A stretch of 64,000 nt of DNA from Chaetomium olivaceum (Eukaryota; Ascomycota; Sordariomycetes; Sordariales; Chaetomiaceae), in the NCBI GenBank assembly GCA_039881045.1, contig JAYWVB010000057.1:62001-126000 (forward strand), given 5' to 3'. The translations under genes and the position numbers were made by a program. The notes beneath the pieces were generated by a model, which saw nothing but the letters and a program-made list of their open reading frames with translations, did not search any database and had not been told where the DNA came from. Positions 32,847 through 41,858 of the stretch are shown piece by piece; position 1 is the stretch's first letter; every line of letters starts with the position of its first letter.

Positions 32847-34994
32847 ATGCCACGCTCATTCGTCTTGCTCGTCACTTCGTTTTTGGTTGCAATGGCTCAC
32901 AGTAATATCGTTCTCTTCCCGTGGACTAGCAATGATGGCAGCTTTGGCAACGCGGTCGACGCCGTGGTAGGGTTCGGTAATAACCAGCCTATTTCGACGG
33001 ACTGCGCATCCGCGCTCAACCAAACAATCGCCTGCGATCCCCAGATGCAGCAGCTCGCGGCCAGCGGCTATGTCATTTCCCTCGACGACGCCAGTTCGAG
33101 TCTCTGCAACCCGAAGTGCAACTCTTCGTTAGTGTCGTATCGTACCGCAGTCACCTCAGCGTGTGGCGCATCTGGGGCCTTCGACACATATGCCAACACG
33201 TGGAGAGGGGATATCATTTTCGATTATTTCAATATGGTCAGTCATTTGAGCTTTGACATTAATGACGATGACATCTGATAAGGAGTCCTATTAGGTATGC
33301 GATAGAGATCCTGGCAGCGGCGAATACTGTCCCAGTACGTGACGAGCCATCCTCTGTTTTACAATACAGAGCTGACATCCTGTCCTAGAATGGCTCAAGG
33401 AGCAATACACCGCGAACGGGAACCCGAAACTGGAGGATTTACCGGATGCCGTTCTGTGCAGCCACTGCCAGATTAGCAGTATGAGGACGGTTCAGAATTC
33501 GGTATTCCTCGGCTACAACGCGGCCATGGTTGACACATATAAGAAGATATTCACGCGTAAGTCACCGACCAAACCAAGCAGCGCTGTAGCTCCCGACTAT
33601 CATTTTGCTAACGGTTTCATTCTTATATTTAGAGTGCAACGTCGGCGCCGTTACGACACCTAAGCCCCCTCCAGACGTGACATTCCCAAACACGGAAGAC
33701 GGTGCAAACAGAACCTGTCTGTCTGGCAAAACATGCACAACCAAGCCTGGTGATACTTGCCATTCCATTGCCCTAGAAGTCCGTCGCCGAGGATACTTTG
33801 GCATCCATAAACGACCTCACGGCCGGCTGCACCAGACTGACCCTGGAGGATAACACAACCTTCAACCTCTGCTTGCCTCAGACCTGTGAAACTATCCAAG
33901 CTGGTGTGTCTGACGACTGTTGGAGCATTAGTGCACAGAACAACATCTCGGTCTCCCAGTTCATCGCCTACAATCCCGCCATAAACGGCGATTGTACCAA
34001 CCTCCGCCCCAACGGCACCGTGGTCTGCGTCTCGTCGCCCGACGGCAGCTACGTCCCGGTTCCTCTCCCGGGGTCCAACTCGTCCTGGGCTCTCGGGGAG
34101 TACGCCGACAGCGTCGTGCCTGCCCCTGGAAACACCCCCTTCGGCACGACAAATAACTGCGGCGCCTATTACCAAGTCCAGGTCGCCGACACGTGCAACC
34201 GCGTCTCCCTCGCCGCCAAAGTCTCAGTCCCCCTGTTCCAAGACATCAACCCGTCCATCGACGCCGACTGCACCAATCTGATTCCCGAGCTCTGGTATTG
34301 CGTGCACCCAACCTACGACTGGAACGTGACCTTCGATGGCGGCGGCGGCATCCCCTCATCCACCACTCTTCCACCCCCAGGCCCCACCCCAACCGGCACC
34401 ACGGGCGAGTGCTACAAGTGGCACATCATCGTGCCCAACGACAGCTGCAGCCTCCTGCAAAACACCCTCGGCGTGACCATGGCCCAGCTAGTCGCCTGGA
34501 ACCCCGACCTCAAGGCCGACTGCAGCAACCTGATCCTTGACGCCGCCTACTGCGTACAAGGACCCCCCTTGCCCCCAACTAGCACCACCGCCACGATCAC
34601 CACCACCCCCAAACCCACGAGCAGCAGCACCGCCACACGCACCAGCAGCGCCGCGGGCCCAACCACAACCAGCAGTGCCCCGACCTGCGCGCAAACCTAC
34701 ACCGTCCAGTCCGGCGACTGGTGCGCCAAGATCTGGGAGCAGTTCGGGCTGTCGGAGGCAGCCTTCCGTGCGCTCAACCCGACGCTGGACGCGGCCTGTG
34801 TTATAGATGTCGGGCAGGTGCTGTGTGTGGCGGCGCCCTCGGCGTGCAAGAAGACGTACACGGTCGTGTCCGGGGACTGGTGTGCGAAGATCTGGGAACA
34901 GTTTGGGTTGAGTGAGGCGGCGTTTAGGGCGTTGAATCCGGGGTTGGATGAGGGGTGCGTGATAGAGATTGGGCAGAGGTTGTGTGTGGGTTAG
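32847..34994 (+). CDS. Secreted LysM-repeat protein
   Basis: Exons are about 32847-33236, 33295-33334, 33389-33556 and 33633-34994. A signal peptide is followed by a Cys-containing N-terminal region and a series of LysM-like modules. The modules begin with GDTCH, then DDCWSISAQNNISVSQFIAYNP, ADTCNRVSLAAKVSVPLFQDIN, NDSCSLLQNTLGVTMAQLVAWNP, and two near-identical C-terminal ones starting SGDWCAKIWEQFGLSEAAF. Thr/Ser-rich linkers separate them. LysM binds chitin oligomers; fungal LysM proteins shield hyphae or dampen host chitin sensing, or protect from the partner chitinase. The gene neighbours a subgroup C chitinase, a known pairing. A one-base frame change lies at about 33,776-33,783. The last two modules have the same residues but different codons. 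Confidence 0.88.
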
Positions 34995-35724
34995 GTACAC
35001 ACCTTAGCCTATCTGGGTTGTGGGGATGGAGGGGGAAGAGGTTGAATGGTGGCGTTGTCGGATGGTTAGTAGATAGTAGGGTAGGTAAATGTATACAGCA
35101 AAAGGATGAGGAGTGTATTTGTCTTACGAGCCTCGTGGAAAGCCCGTTAGGTTTACTTGGAGGTTTTATGTTTGGGTCTGAAAACTTTCCCTGTCTGCGG
35201 CCTCCTTATTTCGAAATCGGGGGTAAACGCGGAAAACTTACAAACCCGCACAACCCCCAAGCACTCGTTCAATAAGCCTTATAATCTAACCAAGTTACCG
35301 ATCTCAGGGGTTTCGATCAGGCTTCGCCGATATGTGTTGTAAGATACGCTGTAAAATGGCAAGTGCACCTAACGCTACTTGGTAGCGTACCTATGTAATA
35401 CCTGACACGGGTACGTCTCCGCATCCTGCTGGGGGAGCGCAAAATCAACCGAAGCACCAGTAGATACCAGGTATTCTGCCCAAGGAGAATCACAGTGCAT
35501 TGGAGAAGATGACTGGGGTTAGAAGAAGCTAGGGGTGTGATCCATAACTAGAGGGGCAGTTTAACTGCTGATCTTTATTGTCTCGTCTCCCTTTTACCAC
35601 CTTGTACACCATTTGCAAGTTTAAAATAAGAAAAGCCGATGTATAACCCAGCCGTATTAATCCCTTAACCTGACCATACATGGTAGTGTCGTGCACTACT
35701 TTCGAGACACAAAGCTGCTTGAAC
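34995..35724. other. Intergenic region between convergent genes
   Basis: A 730-bp stretch with no supported gene. It holds the 3' ends of the LysM gene and of the membrane protein gene on the other strand. Confidence 0.5.
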
Positions 35725-36432
35725 TTATCCCGTTGCCGAATTGGCAAGAACCATGCCCAGAATACCGAGAGCCGTTTGATTGAAGAAAGAATTCACTGAC
35801 CACTCTCCCGTTAGATATTGACCAAGGAGCACCGACGACGCCGCGATAGGGATGCGAGCAACGGTCACGAAAAAGGGAAAGTAGGGGCTGCCCGAGGTGC
35901 TCAGCCGGATGACGATTGCGAGTGAACCATGTAGTAGTGCGAGGTATAGAATGCGGACGCAAGATATAAGTCGACGCTCGACAGGGGTGCAGTCTTTGGC
36001 AGATGACGCCGCGGGGGATCGACTTTGTTTTGGGTATTCATGCTGGGCTTCAAGTGGCTGTAGGTTTTGCACAGGATTGAAAGTAAATCTCGTATGGAAA
36101 GAATCAAGGAGAGGGTGGAGGAGAGGTTGGCTCCCATGCCTGGTACATATCATATTTGTACCCAGGGATGAAAGGGGCTGTGCCACTTATAAGTAAGCTT
36201 GAGCTAGGCTGTGTGCCACTCCCACCACGCACGAGAGCCATTAAAACGACTTGTATAAATGATACGTGTTGCCACCCAAGGCTGCAACGATAGTCAGGAG
36301 ACTCGTTCGAGAAAGATCGACGTGGACAGGATTCTCCCACCAAACCTTCAATATGGCCCCAACCAACCAGATTACAGCTGAAGCTTGCGACAACAATTCT
36401 GAGCCACGGCAAGGCGTGAGACGCCACGTCAT
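35725..36432 (-). CDS. Small multi-span membrane protein of unknown function
   Basis: Exon 1 is 36432-36251 and exon 2 is 36185-35725. Splicing joins YHLY to NGTAPFIPGYKYD in phase. Predicted spans are SQASAVIWLVGAILKVWW, SLLTIVAALGGN, ISCVRILYLALLHGSLAIV, FFVTVARIPIAASSVLL and ALGILGMVLANSATG, so four or five in about 215 residues. A one-base frame change near 36,113-36,120 separates the PPPSP segment from the rest. The donor (gtcgtt) is weak. I do not recognise the family, and no neighbour suggests a role. It could be a degraded gene. Confidence 0.45.
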
Positions 36433-39266
36433 GTTATGTTCCAACCGGCCAACACCGATCCAGTGAGTCTAAGTGAGGATAGGTAACTACGCTACCTTTA
36501 ACAAGATATGCAAAATAGGTGGTGTATACCATTGTGTATGCTTCTATCTCAGATCCCAACACAAAAAAACGTCTCTATTAGAAAGCCTGTTGGACCTTGT
36601 GGTATATATACCCTCGCTCTGCTGCAGCAGCCGATGGTTCTTCTCCTCAGCCAAATTATCCAAGATTGATAGCCTTCCAGCTTTCCAAATTGCACCGTCT
36701 GACCAGCGGCACCGCGGCACAATAGGCGAGAACCTCCCCTCCATATCTCGGGCTAATCGTGCACAAGGACGTGGGAAATGACGACCAGACAATCCTTCTA
36801 AATCACGATGTGATCCTATCCCTCTTTCCAATGATTACCTCCCAATAAATCATAATAGGATGCTCCCCGGCGAGCGTCGGTGACCACCTGACATAGAGGA
36901 AAACTGCCTACCTAAATGTGGTGTCCGGTCACACATCGACGTGTCTAGTGTATGCTGGTAGTCTTCATTCTCAAAAATATGGGAACGGAGGAACAGACAG
37001 GGCATAGACATAAGTGTAGTGGACCGTCTTACTGTGCCAACATCATTTTCGGCTGGGCGATGACCCGCAGGTTTGATGCTTGGAAGGCGGTAGCTGAATA
37101 AAGTAAACGTCACAATGATGAATAGGTAGTGGGGAGATCTTCAACGTAGTTTGGTATTGATACTCGAATTTAGAGAGCATGCTTAGCGAAGGGAATGGGC
37201 AGCGATATTTTCGCCTTCTGCTAGCTACCTACCTATATCTAGGTAAGATTCTACTTTATGATTAACCCGGATGATGGAACTGCACGAGACGTCAGGTTTG
37301 TGTTTCGGTTCTATTTGTTTCTTTCTCATCGTTTCTTCTAGGTTTTCGTTTATTCTTCCTTCTCACTCTTCGGTGTTGGATGTTGTTAGTTAGAACGCAG
37401 ATCGTGGTATGTTGTCGGGGTGCAGGTTAATTGGCGGGACGGGATCGTTGAATAAAGATACGGACCATCCCAGAATCAGCGGGTGGTACGTAAAAGAGAT
37501 ACTTGACAGATGGTATTCCAGCTAAAATATATAGACCTTACGCAGTTCATCCTTTTCACTTCAGATATCGTCATCTTCCAGCCAACACAGGGCGACGATA
37601 GCCCTCGAGCTCCACGAATGCGCTTTTCACGACGATTAGGTTGTCGTGGTCACGTTCGTTTTAGCCGCAAAGCCAGTCGTCCTTTTTACCACCTGTCACT
37701 CTCGCTACCAAGCAGCGCCGCGACGGCCCGACGGCGGCAGCCGCGCGCCGTAGCTGCAACCGGCGCCATCCAACGCGGCCGACGCCATGGCTAGCACCGC
37801 CCTGACTCAGTGGCTTGCTGTCGGGCGTTTCCCGCCAGTTGAATGAGTTAAAGAACGCGGGAGTGGGCTTTAGCGGGGGTTAGAGGTTTGGTGAGGTTTG
37901 GTGCCAGGAGGTTCCATGGTGTTGGTCCTTTCTTGTCCGCTAAGAGCGGGCATTCATGGCGTAAAGGTTTGCGAACAAGATGCAGCTATAATGGACGCAT
38001 ACCAGCCCAATGCATGTGCTATGTATCCATGATTCTCAACAGCAGAGGGCCACCTTCCGCTGCCAGAAGTTACTTGCCGCACAGGTTGCACTGGCATCGG
38101 CCCAACTTTGACTGCTCCATCCTCGTCGGCTCCCGGGTGGAATTTGGCACTGGGAAAAGCCTCACTCGCATATCAGGGAATCGTGCACCTACACGTATAA
38201 TTCGAGATGCACGGAAGACCAACAAATTCCACCACTCTGATTCGAGTCCGGGCCTGGGGCAGATCAGCGACTACAAAGGTTACAGTCCTGCGGATCGTGA
38301 ATCGCCATGTACATACATGTACTGTAACGTTAAACGGCCCGACCCCAGTCTCAGCTCGGGGAGTTACGCCGATCTGCTGCCGTTCTCAGGACGACAGTCA
38401 GGCATCATGGAATAGAAGCGCTGCCTCCACAACGATCTGAAGAAATACGAAGCTGTTTTTTCCCCCCCTCTGACATGACCAACATGCTCGTTCCATAGGT
38501 TGGGGAGCCACGAGGGATCTGCCATGGTTCCTGATTGCTGCCCAACTCCCACATCCAACTTCTGTGGCAGAGGGAGGGAATCCACAAGCAAGTCAAGTCA
38601 CTATTGTAGAGCGGTCTTAAGAAGCGTGCAGACCCTGCTCACCTGTTCCGAGTAGAGAACAGAGATCAATGGACGAATATCCACTGCCACGCAGTTCGGT
38701 GAATGAGCCGTCAGGAGGTACTCCGAGGACATGTCCGATCTCTAGCCATCGTCGCCTTTACAGCCTGGTTCTCTGTTCCTCACCGGAGTCAGCTGAACGG
38801 TTGTACTGCAGCACGCAGGCCCATCATTCAGCTGCTTGGCGTGCATCGCACTAATCTCAGAGGGTAGTAGATTCAATATTCGCATATCTACATTCGACCT
38901 CAACACAGAACAGCCGCGCGCAATTACAGGTGTAGAGGTTTCTCAGCTGTAATGCTGATCTCCACGGAAGCTGGAAGATGCATCCATCACATCTATTGCA
39001 GATTTGCAGTCCAACCATGGGCACCCACTGGCATTCGATACGACGGAGTATAGTCCTCAACGTGGAATTCAGCTAGGAGTCATACCATGAGGGTTAGGAT
39101 TGCACGACAGACGCCTGGCCCCGTGATCAGAGTCCAAGAACTGTAGGCTGGGCGCTCTCTCGATTTTGTATATAAGGGCTTCAACTTTCTCGTATGCTTT
39201 ACAGTCTTATCAGGCTCGCAACTTCAATCCTTCAAGAAACCCAGCTCCTTCTCAAGTACCATCACC
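36433..39266. other. Intergenic region (2.8 kb)
   Basis: No supported gene. A TTG-initiated open frame at 37,888-38,415 lacks any motif. Short TACCTA/TAGGTA elements lie at about 37,222-37,246. The right end is the promoter of the GLEYA gene. Confidence 0.45.
39168..39176 (+). promoter_or_regulatory. TATA box of the GLEYA gene
   Basis: The sequence tgtatataa lies about 95 bp upstream of the ATG at 39267. It is followed by a pyrimidine-rich leader, the usual layout for a strongly regulated fungal gene. Confidence 0.55.
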
Positions 39267-40214
39267 ATGCCCAACAACTCGAAGACCCTGGCTCTTATTG
39301 GAGTATTCCTCCTTTCCGCGGCCACGGCGCTAAATCTTGCGGAGCGAGATGACACCCTGTCCACGACGACGACGACTATCCCGTACCTTGGATCTTGCGA
39401 CTCTACCATTACCTTGAGCCCATGCTCTGGCCAAGTCACCGTCGTCATCCAGACGCCAATCGGAGTACCCGTCTGTACCAACACTCCGACCACCGTTTCC
39501 ACGACCGCCAGTCCCACTTCGTCCACTCCCACTTCCATCCCTACCGCTGGCGGGCCATGTGCCTTAATCAACCCCTTCTGCCGGCCCGAAGGCCTGGAGA
39601 TTGATTACTACGCAAACGCATTTTACGGCTACAGCAGCGGCAACCCCCCTTCTTCCTACTATATCACCGAGCGTCTCAGCCCCAAGGACTCCTCCCTCAC
39701 CAACGTCACCTTCTTCCCTCAAAACACCGGCGCAGACGGAGCCGATCTGCCCAGGATTTACCCCGACCCCGCTCATCCCGGCGGGCCTTACCTCGTCGGA
39801 TGGACCCGCAATACCAACGGTGGCGTGACCGTTGACGCCAACAACTTCACTGTGGTCTACCAGGGCTTCTACCGCGCGCCGACAACCGGGACTTACAACT
39901 TCTGCTCCACCGCCGATAACGAGAATGACGTTTTCTTCGGCCACGACAACGCCTTTAGCTGCATTGATGGCAAGCCCTCAGCCGCTGCCAAACCGCTGCT
40001 CGTCACCACAGGGGGTAACTTCCAGAATGGGCTCGTTTGTAAGAGTGTTGACTTGGTTGCGGGACTTTATTATCCGGTCAGGAACGTCATGGGAAACTAC
40101 CAGGGCCCGTCGGCTTTTAATTTCACCATCCAGGAACCGGGCGTCGCGCTTGAGAAACGCACGAATGATTTCACCGGGCGTGTGTATCCGCGCAAGTGCG
40201 GCATTCTCCTGTGA
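39267..40214 (+). CDS. GLEYA (PA14-like) domain secreted adhesin-type protein
   Basis: A single intact exon of 315 residues. It has a signal peptide (LALIGVFLLSAATALN), then a Thr/Ser-rich stalk with a Cys pair, then a GLEYA lectin-like domain. The domain begins EGLEIDYYANAF and continues with GWTRNTNGG and YQGFYRAPTTGTYNFCSTADN. FFGHDNAFSC and a final Cys-containing tail follow. GLEYA domains are PA14-related beta-sandwiches that bind sugars in yeast flocculin-type adhesins; a cell-surface or secreted binding role is likely here. No GPI signal is seen. The gene has no frame problem, unlike many neighbours. Confidence 0.88.
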   Translation: MPNNSKTLALIGVFLLSAATALNLAERDDTLSTTTTTIPYLGSCDSTITLSPCSGQVTVVIQTPIGVPVCTNTPTTVSTTASPTSSTPTSIPTAGGPCALINPFCRPEGLEIDYYANAFYGYSSGNPPSSYYITERLSPKDSSLTNVTFFPQNTGADGADLPRIYPDPAHPGGPYLVGWTRNTNGGVTVDANNFTVVYQGFYRAPTTGTYNFCSTADNENDVFFGHDNAFSCIDGKPSAAAKPLLVTTGGNFQNGLVCKSVDLVAGLYYPVRNVMGNYQGPSAFNFTIQEPGVALEKRTNDFTGRVYPRKCGILL

Positions 40215-40360
40215 TCAATCGGACCGAGGTGGTGGCTTCATGTTGTCAAGGTGCCCGTCTTGGGGCATATATGAAAGTTATCCTTCCAATAGTTAGCTAC
40301 CTACATAGCTATCGCAGAGATCGGACGTCGGCTCTGTCGAGAATTAACCAGTTAGTAATT

Positions 40361-40800
40361 ACCCTGCGATCACTGGCCTTTCCTCGGATGGACCATCGCT
40401 ACCATGATATTGACCGCGGCGTCAGCGGGACATGCAGTTGGGTGCTTCAACAAGAGGCGTATAGAACCTAGGCCGCTTGCGATCGAGGCCTGCTCTGGAT
40501 CTAGGGAAAGCCGGGTTCTGGGAAGTCGGCACTGCTAAGATACGCTTTCGGCAATCACGGAGCTAGATAGCGCGCCCTCGTGCTCTTGTTCTTCTTCCAT
40601 GGCCGCGGCGAGAAGCTAGAAAGCATTTCTCTTAGCTTCGCCCGGTCTCTTCTTCATCAGGTCCTGAGGCATGCCCCCGACGCACTGCAGGATCTCATCG
40701 ACATGGTTGACACAAAGATCATGGAGGACGGCAAACCCGGTGTGAACATTAGCGCTGGCATGAGAACGAATTGTGGACCTTCTTCGTGTCGACGCTCGAC
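40361..40800 (+). pseudogene. Decayed NACHT (NLR) fragment
   Basis: One frame keeps a recognisable fungal NACHT start: SLAFPRMDHRYHDID, GTCSWVLQQEAYR, then LLWI and the P-loop GKPGSGKSALLRYAF, then LFFFHGRGEKLES, SFARSLLHQVL, and LQDLIDMVD. Three in-frame TAG codons interrupt it (40469-40471, 40502-40504, 40568-40570). A frame change near 40,755 follows, after which NELWTFFVSTLDTV still fits the family. Walker B and everything downstream are missing. All three stops can be explained by CpA-to-TpA changes (CAG or TGG to TAG), the signature of RIP. There is no intact start or end, so this is a relic. Confidence 0.75.
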
Positions 40801-40810
40801 ACAGTCACAA

Positions 40811-41295
40811 CTAACCGAAGCCAACGGTACCGAGCTATGGGCAGCAGTAGAACGAGAAGCCTATAGAGGGATCTACGCCAGTAGCTGAGACGTAAGATCG
40901 TATAACTATGGAGGATCCTAAATAGATATAAATATAGAGGAGCAGTTCTTTCGGTTTATTATCGCCCTCACCAAGTACCAGCTAGACATAACGATAAGGA
41001 CGATAATCCCTGGCGCACCTACTTTAAGTTCTGCGGCATTTCCCAACGGACTCAGAATAACATCCGACATCCCAAACATATCGATATTCGTCTCACCCAA
41101 GGCTGCCGGCATTGGGTTGATGCTAGAAAGGCGAAGCTCCGGTACGTGGTCCCCGTTTCCGGCCCCAGCTCTGGAACTCAGGGCACGATCCCCGGCAATG
41201 TTCAAGCCACTCATGCCGAAATGTCGACCCAGAGTGGCCAAAACGATGACACAAGGACGTCATCGCATTCCCTTGCTTATGACGAACAAAGCTGA
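40811..41295 (+). pseudogene. Decayed paralogue of the 22-kb ART-like gene (5' half only)
   Basis: Segments match the intact-like copy at 22-23 kb in the same order. LTEANGTELW corresponds to LTETKATEVW, EEQFFRFIIALTKYQ to EDRFLKFMIDLTELQ, and PWRTYFKFCGISQRTQ to LWRAYFDACGVSQEAQ. Then come GCRHWVDARKAKLR and a linker ending GQNDDTRTSSH against GQNADTGTSSH. The last pair extends across the splice donor of the 22-kb copy, so homology is at the DNA level, and the donor GT is lost here. Stops and at least one frame change disrupt it. The ART-like half is absent. Confidence 0.72.
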
Positions 41296-41858
41296 CTCCT
41301 TTATTACCGTATTTTTAAAGCCCTTAAACAATTATCACTCCAGTAATTGAACCAACCAGTTACTATCTTATTGATCCAATTGAGCGACGATAATGCAGCC
41401 ATGATGGAATTACTGAGCACAGCTTGCATAGAGTTCGAAAAGCATGTCTCTTTTCTATCTCTTTTCATTTTTCTTATATTCTTTTTTTCCTGTTCTTTTC
41501 TCCTCGTTTTCTACCTTTCTAAATCGAGTCTTCCACCACAAGAGTACCTTCAGCATTGCAAGATCCAATTCGTACAACAAAAAATAACCTTGGAATGGCA
41601 GGCGAAGACTGATGATATATTTATCTGCCTGTTGGCCTCTAAGCCCGGTTATACAGTAGTAAATACATATAAAAGTAATGACTGCACCGTGAGTGCGTAG
41701 TGTTACATTAGACCCGACTGGCAACCCAAACCCATTACTCAACCCTGCCTTCATCTCTCATCAAACCCGGGTTGCCGTCGTCTCATCGAAGCCCGAGAAT
41801 ATCCACATCATGACACACACCCCTCCACAGAGCCGAGGCGCAACCGCCCGCGTGCCCC
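41296..41858. other. Intergenic region
   Basis: A 560-bp stretch between the relics and the 3' end of the glucanase gene. It is AT-richer (41,280-41,700) and has a pyrimidine-rich tract at 41,445-41,530. No gene is seen. Confidence 0.5.

Noticed and set aside
37888..38415. 175-codon plus-strand frame
   Set aside because: It starts with TTG, has no motif and lies in otherwise structureless DNA.
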